A stretch of 57,018 bases of DNA, from NCBI RefSeq assembly GCF_025963695.1, contig NZ_JAOQAH010000107.1:1-57018 (forward strand). The letters are read 5' to 3'. Below are positions 50,062 to 57,018 of the stretch, one piece after another. This stretch comes from Segetibacter sp. (GTDB taxonomy: Bacteria; Bacteroidota; Bacteroidia; Chitinophagales; Chitinophagaceae). The translations under genes and the position numbers were made by a program. A model generated the notes under the pieces. The model did no database searches and was not told where the DNA came from. It was given only the letters and a program-made list of their open reading frames with translations. The stretch's first letter is position 1. The number at the start of each line of letters is the position of its first letter.

Positions 50062-51747
50062 TTATCCTTTTTTTACTTCTTTCGCCCACGTGTCTTTCAA
50101 GCCCACAGTTCTATTAAAGATCAACTTATCCGAACTACTATTTTCATCCAGGCAGAAATAACCCTTTCTCAAAAATTGGTAAGGCTCTCGGGGAAGAGCT
50201 TCACCTAAGGCCGGTTCGATAAAGACATTTGATAACACCTGTAAGCTATCGGGGTTAATATACTCTTTAAAGTCGCCTTCTTCATTTGCCGGGTTTTCAA
50301 CCCTAAATAACCGGTCGTATAGCCTGACTTCTGCGGTCAATGCATTTTGTACGTTTACCCAGTGCATAGTTCCTTTTACGCTTATTCCGCTGGTATCGTT
50401 ACCACTCCTGCTTTCAGGTATGTATTCGGCATACACTTCTCTCACAATACCGGCGTCATCCTTTTTAAAACCGGTGCATTTAACGATGTAGGCATATTTT
50501 AAACGAACCGTTAAACCTACACCAAGCCTAAAAAATTTCTTAGGAGGTTCTTCCATAAAATCTTCGCGTTCTATCCAAAGCTCTTTTGAGAAAGGTATTG
50601 ACCTGGTTCCTCCGCCATCCTCTGCTTCGGGATTATTTTCGCCTGTTAATTCCTCAACCTGCCCTTCAGGATAATTGGTAATAACAAGTTTTACCGGATC
50701 AAGCACTGCCATTCTCCGGACAGCATTTCGATTTAAATCTTCGCGCACACAAAACTCAAGGAGACTAAGATCTATCAGGTTCTCCCTTTTCTGCACGCCT
50801 ATTTTCTCGCAAAACAGGCGGATGCTTTCGGGCGTATATCCACGTCTTCTAAAGCCCGCTATTGTTGGCATTCTGGGATCGTTCCAGCCATCCACCATCT
50901 TTTCTTCCACCAGTTGCAGCAACTTGCGCTTGCTCATGACAGTGTAGGTCATATTCAACCTCGAAAATTCATATTGATGACTTGGAAAAATTTCAAGCTT
51001 ATCTATAAACCAATCATACAATTCGCGATGAGGAATAAATTCTAACGTGCAAATGGAATGAGTGACATGCTCAATACTATCGCTCTGTCCATGAGCAAAA
51101 TCGTACATGGGGTACATGCACCAGGCATCTCCTGTTCTGTGGTGATGTGCATGTTTTATACGGTACATCAGGGGATCGCGCATTTGCATGTTTGGGCTCG
51201 CTAAATCTATCTTAGCCCTCAGCACCTTTGCACCATCCGGAAACTCACCTGCTTTCATTTTAGCAAACAGATCCAGGTTTTCGTCCACGCTTCGGTTACG
51301 GAAATCATTTCCTTTTCCCGGTTCTGTAGGTGTTCCTTTTTGGGCAGCTATTTCTTCGGGAGTGCTATCATCAACATAGGCAAGGCCTTTTTTAATCAGG
51401 CCTACAGCAAACGCATAAAGCTGATCGAAATAATCGGAGGCATATAATTCCTGCGACCATTCGAAACCCAACCACTTTACGTCTTCCTTTATGCTGTCTA
51501 CATATTCAACATCTTCTTTTACCGGGTTGGTATCATCAAAACGAAGGTTGGTTTTACCACCATATTTTAAAGCAAGACCAAAATTGAGGCAAATGCTTTT
51601 TGCGTGTCCAATGTGCAGGTAGCCATTTGGTTCAGGAGGAAAGCGGGTAACAATGCTCTTATATTTTCCACTGGCCAAATCTTCTTCTACAATTTCTTCC
51701 AGAAAGTTCAGGCTCTTTTCTTCAGTCTTTATTTTTTCGACACTCAT
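50062..51747 (-). CDS. glnS: Glutaminyl-tRNA synthetase
   Basis: The 561-residue class I synthetase charges tRNA-Gln. HIGH is at residues 45-48 in 'TRFPPEPNGYLHIGHAKSI' and the KMSKS equivalent is 'VMSKRKL' (M271-S-K). GlnRS-type context (Pro-Glu-Pro before the motif, plus the two C-terminal beta-barrels from about residue 345) distinguishes it from GluRS. Presence of GlnRS means tRNA-Gln need not be charged indirectly. Length and start (MSVEKIKTEEKSLNFLEEIV) are normal. It is the first gene in its direction and terminates before tilS. Confidence 0.95.
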   Translation of the reverse strand: MSVEKIKTEEKSLNFLEEIVEEDLASGKYKSIVTRFPPEPNGYLHIGHAKSICLNFGLALKYGGKTNLRFDDTNPVKEDVEYVDSIKEDVKWLGFEWSQELYASDYFDQLYAFAVGLIKKGLAYVDDSTPEEIAAQKGTPTEPGKGNDFRNRSVDENLDLFAKMKAGEFPDGAKVLRAKIDLASPNMQMRDPLMYRIKHAHHHRTGDAWCMYPMYDFAHGQSDSIEHVTHSICTLEFIPHRELYDWFIDKLEIFPSHQYEFSRLNMTYTVMSKRKLLQLVEEKMVDGWNDPRMPTIAGFRRRGYTPESIRLFCEKIGVQKRENLIDLSLLEFCVREDLNRNAVRRMAVLDPVKLVITNYPEGQVEELTGENNPEAEDGGGTRSIPFSKELWIEREDFMEEPPKKFFRLGVGLTVRLKYAYIVKCTGFKKDDAGIVREVYAEYIPESRSGNDTSGISVKGTMHWVNVQNALTAEVRLYDRLFRVENPANEEGDFKEYINPDSLQVLSNVFIEPALGEALPREPYQFLRKGYFCLDENSSSDKLIFNRTVGLKDTWAKEVKKG

Positions 51748-52075
51748 TAATACATGTATTGGCTGCGAATTTACGAATTTGACTTTCCATTCAACAAAAA
51801 CAAAAAGTTACAATTCGGGTTAAATATGTGAGGGGTCATCACATACTTGTTATCCGCTCTTCACTTTTGCCTTTTTCTGCAGATCTCTGCACTATTCTTT
51901 TGCATGAAAATGATGAAGAAATGAAAACTATGATAACAAGGCTGTTGGCAACCACCGCCCTGGTTGTGGCCATAAAAGAAAGAACAAATTTTATAGTAAG
52001 CCGCCATTTGAAACTCTTTTCAGCAATTGAGGCTATTGTTGTAGGAATGGCCAACTAGCTCAAAAAAGATTTGTA

Positions 52076-52101
52076 GTACACGTGAGTGACACAACCATGT
52101 T
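52076..52101 (+). repeat. Dispersed intergenic repeat, copy 14 (GTG-A-CAC subtype)
   Basis: GTACACGT is followed by GAGTGACACAACCATGTT, 85 nt past the TPR gene stop at 52187, in the majority orientation. The left flank GCTCAAAAAAG resembles the extended element of copies 8 and 12. Confidence 0.85.
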
Positions 52102-52149
52102 GACAGCAATTGTAAGGCAGGTCAACCCTAAAAAAAAATTACATAAGAA

Positions 52150-52166
52150 AACCCCACAGGCGGGTT
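52150..52166 (-). terminator. Weak terminator of the TPR gene
   Basis: AACCC at 52150-52154 pairs with GGGTT at 52162-52166 across a GC-rich loop. TTTTC follows on the minus strand. The stem is short. Confidence 0.45.
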
Positions 52167-52186
52167 GGTTACGTCTCGCTCATTAT

Positions 52187-52498
52187 TTAATATACCAAAT
52201 CCTCGTAGGCTGCCTGCAACTCATTGTAGCTATGTTGGTCGCCTGCTTCTTTAGTAGCAGCCATCCCTTTTTCATACCATTCTATTGCCAGCTTGTTTTC
52301 AAAGTTTCGTTCAAGAAGCTTGGCCAAATGATAGTATGAACCAACATATTTTGGGTCGTTGCTGAGAATATTTTCAAATAATTTTCTCGCTTCCCAATCG
52401 TCGCCAATCTTTACGAATTCCAGGGCAAGTGCATGCTGTAAAAAACTGTCAGCGGGAGAAGATTTAAGGTATTCCTTTAATTTATTTATCCGATCCAT
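52187..52498 (-). CDS. Small TPR-repeat protein
   Basis: The 103-residue cytoplasmic protein consists of about two and a half tetratricopeptide repeats: 'DSFLQHALALEFVKIGDDWEARKLFENILSNDP' followed by 'YVGSYYHLAKLLERNFENKLAIEWYEKGMAATKE', with the canonical W/L/G/Y/A/F/A/P spacing. It should be a protein-protein adaptor; no partner is evident. It is divergent from etfB, and the two promoters share a 106-bp region. Confidence 0.82.
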   Translation of the reverse strand: MDRINKLKEYLKSSPADSFLQHALALEFVKIGDDWEARKLFENILSNDPKYVGSYYHLAKLLERNFENKLAIEWYEKGMAATKEAGDQHSYNELQAAYEDLVY

Positions 52499-52532
52499 AA
52501 TTTTAGAAAATAATTTATTTTAAAAGCTTTAT

Positions 52533-52540
52533 CAAAAATA
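52533..52540 (-). promoter_or_regulatory. Candidate -7 element for the TPR gene (TATTTTTG)
   Basis: On the minus strand this is TATTTTTG, an exact TAnnTTTG match, 34 nt before the TPR gene ATG at 52498. Confidence 0.4.
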
Positions 52541-52549
52541 AAGGACACT

Positions 52550-52557
52550 TATATTTG
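52550..52557 (+). promoter_or_regulatory. Candidate -7 element for etfB (TATATTTG)
   Basis: The sequence is an exact TAnnTTTG match 47 nt before the etfB ATG. It is back-to-back with the TPR gene element, as expected for divergent promoters. Confidence 0.45.
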
Positions 52558-52604
52558 TAGTAATTGGTTGCATAAACAACTTTAATTACTTCAAACGTGT
52601 TTGC

Positions 52605-53351
52605 ATGAAAATATTAGTCTGTATTAGCAAGACGCCCGACACTACCGCAAAAATAGCTTTCAAAAATGGTAATACTCAGTTTGAAGAAAGCGGCGTTCAG
52701 TGGATACTCAATCCCTACGACGAGTGGTATGCCTTAGTAAGGGCAATCGAATTAAAAGAAAAAGATGCGTCAACAGTGCTGCACCTGGTGATGGTTGGCG
52801 GAGCGGATGCAGACCCTATTATTCGCAAAGCGCTGGCACTTGGAGGCGATGAAGCGATTCGGGTAAATACAACCAAACTGCAGGACAGTTTTTATGTAGC
52901 CTCGCAAATAGCTGAAGTTGCCAAAACAGGTGGCTACGACCTTCTGTTTACCGGTAAAGAAACCATCGATTACAATGGCTCTTCAATTGGCGCAATGGTG
53001 GCAGAACTGCTTGATCTTCCTTATATTTCCCTTGCTACAAAATTTGAGATCAATGGCAATACAGCAACAGTTACCCGCGAAATAGAAGGCGGCGAAGAAG
53101 TAAATGAAGTACAGGTTCCGGTGGTTGTTAGTTGCCAGAAAGGAATGGCTGAAGCACGAATTCCAAACATGCGCGGAATAATGTCTGCCCGAACGAAGCC
53201 GTTGAAAGTGGTTGAACCGGTTGAAGCCGATGAATTAACAAGCATCAGTAGTTTTGAACTGCCTCCGCCAAAAGCAGGCGTTAAAATGATAAGCCCCGAT
53301 AATATGGCTGAACTGGTAAGGCTTCTGCACGAAGAAGCGAAGGTGATATAG
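52605..53351 (+). CDS. etfB: Electron transfer flavoprotein beta subunit
   Basis: The 248-residue protein starts 'MKILVCISKTPDTTAKIAF', the EtfB N-terminus, with 'QWILNPYDEWYALVRAIELKEK' and the AMP-binding stretch 'DLLFTGKETIDYNGSSIGAMVAELLDLPYIS'. The C-terminal 'LPVVVSCQKGMAEARIPNMRGIMSARTKPL' block is the standard family signature. With EtfA it shuttles electrons from acyl-CoA and other flavoprotein dehydrogenases to EtfQO and the quinone pool. A repeat copy lies in the 146-nt gap before etfA. Confidence 0.95.
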   Translation: MKILVCISKTPDTTAKIAFKNGNTQFEESGVQWILNPYDEWYALVRAIELKEKDASTVLHLVMVGGADADPIIRKALALGGDEAIRVNTTKLQDSFYVASQIAEVAKTGGYDLLFTGKETIDYNGSSIGAMVAELLDLPYISLATKFEINGNTATVTREIEGGEEVNEVQVPVVVSCQKGMAEARIPNMRGIMSARTKPLKVVEPVEADELTSISSFELPPPKAGVKMISPDNMAELVRLLHEEAKVI

Positions 53352-53396
53352 CAGTCAAAGAAAGAAGTTTATGTAACGGGCATCTATCCTGACCTA

Positions 53397-53419
53397 AACA
53401 TTGTTGCGTCGCACACTTC
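53397..53419 (-). repeat. Dispersed intergenic repeat, copy 15 (GCG-A-CGC subtype)
   Basis: AACATTGTTGCGTCGCACAC followed by TTC lies 45 nt past etfB and 78 nt before the etfA start, in the majority orientation. It sits inside what should be one transcript. Confidence 0.85.
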
Positions 53420-53497
53420 AACAGCAAGTTCTTTTATAAACATTTTTTGAAAACATTTCTAAATAACTCTTCCCGCTTGGGAGATGGAGGCGTATAT

Positions 53498-54457
53498 ATG
53501 GTTTTAATATTTGCAGATCAAACCGGTGGCCAGTTTAAAAAAACAGCTTTCGAAGCACTTTCATACGGAGCTAAACTGGCAGAACAGTTGGGGACAACAG
53601 CAGCAGCTTTGGTAGCTGGAACAACCACGGACGACCTTGCGGCCCTGGGAAAATATGGTGTAAAAAAAGTGCATCACGTTGCCACCGAAACTTTGAATGT
53701 TTTTGATGCACAGGTGTACACAAAGGTAATTTCCGAAGTTGTGCAGCTAACAGGGGCAACAGTATTGGTGTTAGCCCATAACAACACAGGCCGTGCAATA
53801 GCCGGAAGATTGTCTGCGCGCCTAAAAGCTGCCATGGTTCCTGCAGCTGTAAGCTTACCCGACACAACAAATGGGTTTGTAGTAAAAAAAGTGGTCTTCA
53901 GCGGAAAAGCATTTGCGAACGTGTCTTTAAATACAGACATTAAAATCATTTCACTAAACATGAACGCTTTTAAAGCAGTAGCCGGCGAAGGAACTGCTGA
54001 AGTGGTTTCCGTAAACGTGGCAGCAGATGCACCCAAAGTAAAAGTAACTTCAACCGATAAAGTAACCGGTGAAATCCCTTTAACTGAAGCCACCCGGGTA
54101 GTAAGCGGCGGACGCGGATTGAAGGGACCTGAAAACTGGGGAATAGTTGAAGATCTTGCTCATGCATTAGATGCTGCCCTGGCTTGCAGCCGCCCTGTTG
54201 CCGATGCAAACTGGCGACCACATCATGAGCACGTTGGGCAAACCGGTATTGCGATTGCTCCAAATTTGTATGTAGCTGCCGGTATCTCCGGTGCCATTCA
54301 ACACCTGGCCGGAGTAAATAGAAGTAAAGTAATTGTGGTAATAAACAAAGACGCGGAAGCTCCATTTTTTAAAGCGGCAGACTACGGTGTCGTAGGTGAC
54401 CTTTTTGAAGTCTTACCAAAACTAACGGAAGAAGTAAAAAAGTTGAAAGGAGTTTAA
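53498..54457 (+). CDS. etfA: Electron transfer flavoprotein alpha subunit
   Basis: I start at the ATG at 53498 (MVLIFADQTGGQFKKTAFEA) because GGAGG lies 7 nt before it; the frame also has a TTG at 53447, adding 17 residues. The 319-residue protein has the EtfA N-domain ('GAKLAEQLGTTAAALVAGTT', 'VLVLAHNNTGRAIAGRLSARLKAAM'). The FAD-binding C-domain has 'VVSGGRGLKGPENWGIVEDLAHALDAALACSRPVAD', 'VGQTGIAIAPNLYVAAGISGAIQHLAG' and 'VVINKDAEAPFFKAADYGVVGDLFEVLP'. It partners EtfB. The spacing to etfB (146 nt) is unusually long for the pair because of the inserted repeat. Confidence 0.95.
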   Translation: MVLIFADQTGGQFKKTAFEALSYGAKLAEQLGTTAAALVAGTTTDDLAALGKYGVKKVHHVATETLNVFDAQVYTKVISEVVQLTGATVLVLAHNNTGRAIAGRLSARLKAAMVPAAVSLPDTTNGFVVKKVVFSGKAFANVSLNTDIKIISLNMNAFKAVAGEGTAEVVSVNVAADAPKVKVTSTDKVTGEIPLTEATRVVSGGRGLKGPENWGIVEDLAHALDAALACSRPVADANWRPHHEHVGQTGIAIAPNLYVAAGISGAIQHLAGVNRSKVIVVINKDAEAPFFKAADYGVVGDLFEVLPKLTEEVKKLKGV

Positions 54458-54597
54458 AGAGTGAGTTTGCGACTTCTGACAGATAGGGCAATAAGTGGTT
54501 GAAACCAGGTTTTGCAGTTAAAAATGCTTTCTTAATTGACATGCCTTTAACACCCCCGGCTAACCTGCAACCTGAACTAATTGCTTTATTTTCGCGA

Positions 54598-56193
54598 ATG
54601 CAAAAACTAGTCTTCGTTTTTATTCTATTTGTATATTTTCATTCATCGGCCCAAAACCTACAGAACACTTACTGGCAGCAATATCTCCGATACAACATAA
54701 AAGCACAGTTAAACGAAAAAGAGAAATCAATTACTGGTTCAGAGACTATTGTTTATAAAAACAATTCGCCTCAACCGCTTTCCTATATCTGGTTTCACAT
54801 TTACCCCAATGCTTATAAAGACCCGTCTACCGCGCTTTTTCAACAAATCAAAAGCGACCCTCAACGAAAAGAAAAACTAAAACAACCCACTACAGGCTAT
54901 ATAAGCAATCTTGCCTTTACGGTTAATGGTGCTAAAGCTACGATCGAGCCTCATCCAAATGCGCAGTACATCGACGTTATCAAAGTGGTTTTGCCTAAGC
55001 CTTTGCAACCCGGCGACTCCGCTACCATAGCCACTCCATTCAAAGTGCAGCTTCCCTCCTATTTTTCACGCTCAGGTTTTGCAGACGGAGAATTTATGGT
55101 TTGTCAATGGTACCCCAAACCAGCGGTATTTGATAAAGACGGTTGGCACGAGATGCCATACCTTGACATGGGTGAGTTTTACAGCGAGTATGCTTCTTAC
55201 AATGTAAACATTACTGTACCCTCCCAATATATCGTTAGCGCTACCGGTGTTTTGCAAACTCCTTCCGAAGCAGCTTTATATAAAACGATCGGTGCTTTCA
55301 ACGCCGCAAATAAGGCTGGCAAGGAGCCAAAAATGTATTCGCCTACATTTTCAGCAGCAACTAAAACGCTGAATTATTATGCTGACAGTGTTCCGGATTT
55401 TGCATGGTTTGCAGACAAAGCATTTATCATAGAATACGACACAATGAAACTGGCGTCGGGCAAAGTAATAGATGCCTTTACGTTTTACCATAATAAAAGC
55501 AACACTCAATGGGTAAACAGTATTGACTATGTAAAAGATGCTGTAGCGCGTTACAGCCAATGGATAGGTGAATACGCTTATCCGACAGTACAGGCAGTTG
55601 AAGGACCGAAAAACAATTCAAGCGGCGGAATGGAATACCCTATGGTAACCCTAATTACCAGCCCTGATGCCAAACCGCAAACACTTGATGCTGTTATTGC
55701 ACACGAGGTCGGACACAACTGGTTTATGAGCATGTTGGGTTCAAATGAAAGAACACATCCATGGATGGACGAAGGCATGAATACCTATTACCAATTTAGA
55801 TACGAAGCAGCAAAGTACCGGTCAAATGCAATTTTTGGAGACAGGATACCACCAGCAATTAAGAAACTTGATGAGCCAACTTTCCAGGCCTCAGTGTACC
55901 AGGCCATGATGTCAATACCTATTCAACCTGCTTTGGAGACTCCATCTGCAAACTACTCAAGCAGCGAAGATTATGGTTTAACTGCTTACGTAAAAGCTGC
56001 TGAATGGATGCACCTGCTTGAGCTGTCTGTAGGACGTGAAAAAGTAGACTCTGCCTTTCAACATTATTTCTCCCTCTGGAAGTTTAAACATCCCCGACCA
56101 GCAGATATGAAAGCTGCTTTTGAACAGGCAACGGGAGCAAGTTTGGATGACTTTTTCACCCTTTTAAACAAGGAAGGAAAATTAGTAGAATAG
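54598..56193 (+). CDS. M1 family zinc aminopeptidase, secreted
   Basis: The start at 54598 (MQKLVFVFILFVYFHSSAQ) gives a signal peptide; the frame is open 33 codons further. The 531-residue product shows an N-terminal beta-domain ('YLRYNIKAQLNEKEKSITGSETIVY'), the exopeptidase loop 'SSGGMEYPMVTLI' (the GAMEN-equivalent), and the zinc site HEVGH at 369-373 with Glu392 as third ligand ('HPWMDEGMN'). The C-terminus is short, ending soon after the thermolysin-like domain, so the helical C-domain of larger M1 enzymes is absent or reduced. It probably trims peptides in the periplasm or outside. It stands alone. Confidence 0.92.
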   Translation: MQKLVFVFILFVYFHSSAQNLQNTYWQQYLRYNIKAQLNEKEKSITGSETIVYKNNSPQPLSYIWFHIYPNAYKDPSTALFQQIKSDPQRKEKLKQPTTGYISNLAFTVNGAKATIEPHPNAQYIDVIKVVLPKPLQPGDSATIATPFKVQLPSYFSRSGFADGEFMVCQWYPKPAVFDKDGWHEMPYLDMGEFYSEYASYNVNITVPSQYIVSATGVLQTPSEAALYKTIGAFNAANKAGKEPKMYSPTFSAATKTLNYYADSVPDFAWFADKAFIIEYDTMKLASGKVIDAFTFYHNKSNTQWVNSIDYVKDAVARYSQWIGEYAYPTVQAVEGPKNNSSGGMEYPMVTLITSPDAKPQTLDAVIAHEVGHNWFMSMLGSNERTHPWMDEGMNTYYQFRYEAAKYRSNAIFGDRIPPAIKKLDEPTFQASVYQAMMSIPIQPALETPSANYSSSEDYGLTAYVKAAEWMHLLELSVGREKVDSAFQHYFSLWKFKHPRPADMKAAFEQATGASLDDFFTLLNKEGKLVE

Positions 56194-56258
56194 GTAGAAT
56201 TAAAGGGGTCTTAAAAAAAGGAGCGCAAACGATGGCAATAAAAAGTTTGGCAATGGCT

Positions 56259-56621
56259 TTATTTACTTTTCACTGAATTTTCTTCTAATTTAAATAACAC
56301 AATTCGTTCTATCAAATCGTACGGAACAGGTTGGTCAAGGGGAAACTGCACCGAGCCTTTTCCCTGCTTATACTTCGACAATTCTTCAGCAAATCCACTA
56401 TGGCCCGAAGGTGTTGCATAAAAACCGATGTGCTTTTTGTAGCCTGCGAAATAAACCAGCGGTTTTCCGTTTGTTTTATAACCCGCGATTTGGTATGAAA
56501 TACTTTCAATTGCTTCTGGTGCATTTGTTTTAATTATCCTGCGAATTTGTTCCATTATGGCCTGAACCGCTTCCGGAAACGTTTCTATGTATTCGTCTAC
56601 AGTTGTAAAATTAGTTTTCAT
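56259..56621 (-). CDS. DUF1801 domain protein (YdhG-like)
   Basis: The 120-residue cytoplasmic protein matches DUF1801: 'VDEYIETFPEAVQAIMEQIRRIIKTNAPEAIESISYQIAGYKTNGKPLVYFAGYKKHIGFYATP' with the hallmark 'ISYQIAxYK' and 'KKHIGFYxxP', and a 'GKGSVQFPLDQPVPYDLIERIVLFK' end. Homologues include YdhG and frataxin-like proteins of Bacillus; the role here is not defined. It is convergent with the M1 peptidase gene and divergent from nothing close by. Confidence 0.9.
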   Translation of the reverse strand: MKTNFTTVDEYIETFPEAVQAIMEQIRRIIKTNAPEAIESISYQIAGYKTNGKPLVYFAGYKKHIGFYATPSGHSGFAEELSKYKQGKGSVQFPLDQPVPYDLIERIVLFKLEENSVKSK

Positions 56622-56729
56622 TGAATGTATTGTTTAAAATTTGGTTTTTCAGAGCACGGTTTTTTGCCCACGCTTCTTAAGACATACATTTATAACAGTT
56701 ATAGCAAGATCAGAAATGAAATTTGTTTA

Positions 56730-57018
56730 TCACTCCATAAACTCCCAGGCGCTTTGATATGCATCTTTTTGCTGGGCGTAGTTTATGAAGTCAGTATAAA
56801 AATCGAGTTGAGAAAGGGTTGCACTGTCTCCAACGACTACCAACTTTTTTCGGGCACGTGTCATTGCAACGTTCATTCTTCGGATATCGGCGAGAAAGCC
56901 AATAACATTTTCAGCATTACTTCGGGTCATACTTATATACACAACATCACGCTCCTGTCCCTGGAAGCTGTCTATTGTATTGACTGTAAAGGCTGAGCGA
57001 ACTTCAAAGAGTTCAGCC
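56730..57018 (-). CDS. Superfamily I AAA helicase, C-terminal end only
   Basis: The gene enters from the right edge, and about 95 codons plus a stop are visible. The frame reads 'AFTVNTIDSFQGQERDVVYISMTRSN' (helicase motif V, DSFQGQE) and then 'VIGFLADIRRMNVAMTRARKKLVVVGD' (motif VI with NVAMTRARxxLxxxG), as in IGHMBP2/UPF1-like SF1 helicases. The tail ends 'QSAWEFME'. It is an ATP-dependent nucleic acid helicase; the N-terminal domains and full length lie outside the window. Confidence 0.9.
   Translation of the reverse strand, partial: AELFEVRSAFTVNTIDSFQGQERDVVYISMTRSNAENVIGFLADIRRMNVAMTRARKKLVVVGDSATLSQLDFYTDFINYAQQKDAYQSAWEFME

Larger units (their letters stand above)
51748..52186. other. 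439-bp intergenic region
   Basis: The region lies between the glnS start and the TPR gene's stop on the same strand. It holds dispersed repeat copy 14 at 52076-52101, a CAACCA/TGGTTG hairpin near 51949-51966 and the TPR gene terminator. Overlapping frames of about 70-75 codons on both strands (51828-52058) have no recognisable protein features. Confidence 0.6.

Noticed and set aside
51828..52058. Overlapping frames of about 75 codons on both strands in the glnS upstream region
   Set aside because: Neither has a signal peptide, domain or coherent composition. They overlap each other on opposite strands and lie in repeat-bearing intergenic sequence.
1435..53419. The dispersed repeat as a CRISPR array
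   Set aside because: Copies are kilobases apart in both orientations without regular spacers, and no cas gene is present.
54499..54597. N-terminal extension of the M1 peptidase frame
   Set aside because: Starting at 54598 yields a proper signal peptide; the extension has no family similarity and would bury the signal.
56208..56240. Possible further repeat copy after the M1 peptidase gene
   Set aside because: AGCGCAAACGATGGCAA shares only the CAACGATG-like part; the symmetric core is missing, so it may be chance.
1..57018. tRNA, rRNA, insertion sequence or prophage genes
   Set aside because: Reading the intergenic regions, I found no tRNA-like T-loop/acceptor pattern, no transposase or integrase, and no phage structural gene. 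A tRNAscan or ISfinder search was not possible here.

Overview
The window looks like a chromosomal segment of a Bacteroidota bacterium. The evidence is a SusC/SusD pair, many lipoproteins with Bacteroidota-type signal peptides, TAnnTTTG-type promoter elements with few Shine-Dalgarno sequences, a DUF4954 gene and a PorT-like beta-barrel. The gene set and the moderately AT-rich composition suggest a soil or freshwater member near Chitinophagaceae; that placement is an inference. I see no rRNA, tRNA, CRISPR array, insertion sequence or phage gene.

Layout. 1-6431: a truncated heme-binding lipoprotein, DUF3500 and DUF6265 secreted proteins, a PQQ-type sugar dehydrogenase, a TauE/SafE permease, an exonuclease/GIY-YIG fusion and a small lipoprotein. 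6589-11437: valS, a SHOCT-like membrane protein, a GNAT acetyltransferase and a small Pro-rich secreted protein. 11541-34766: a long minus-strand carbohydrate block. In transcription order it holds a small cytochrome c, ThuA, two large dehydrogenase/cytochrome c proteins, a DUF4432 epimerase-like protein, SusC, SusD, a phosphomannose-isomerase-like cupin, a TIM-barrel isomerase/epimerase, a Gfo/Idh/MocA oxidoreductase, an FG-GAP protein, a DUF1080 (3-keto-disaccharide hydrolase family) protein, a double NIPSNAP lipoprotein and a GH2 beta-galactosidase-like enzyme. 34993-43908: a hypothetical protein, a two-gene molybdenum hydroxylase (IorA/IorB type), a GNAT, glmS, DUF4954 and an unlisted 37-residue membrane protein. 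44296-57018: a DUF922 protease-like protein, a beta-barrel, a PIG-L deacetylase with a carbamoyltransferase, tilS, glnS, a TPR protein, etfB-etfA, an M1 peptidase, a DUF1801 protein and the C-terminus of a superfamily I helicase.

How the genes work together (inference). The carbohydrate block would bring an oligosaccharide in through SusC/SusD. It would process glycosides with GH2 and DUF1080 enzymes, interconvert and oxidise sugars with the isomerases and the Gfo/Idh enzyme, and pass electrons from periplasmic beta-propeller dehydrogenases to cytochromes c. No dedicated regulator, kinase or inner-membrane sugar transporter is visible in the block.

The most unusual signal is a dispersed intergenic repeat. 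It has 15 clear copies plus decayed ones, with core GWGYGACRCAACGATGTT usually preceded by GTACAA. It occurs only outside genes, mostly 35-130 nt past a stop codon. Two subtypes (GCG-A-CGC and GTG-A-CAC) differ by paired substitutions that preserve the dyad. I do not recognise it as a named family.
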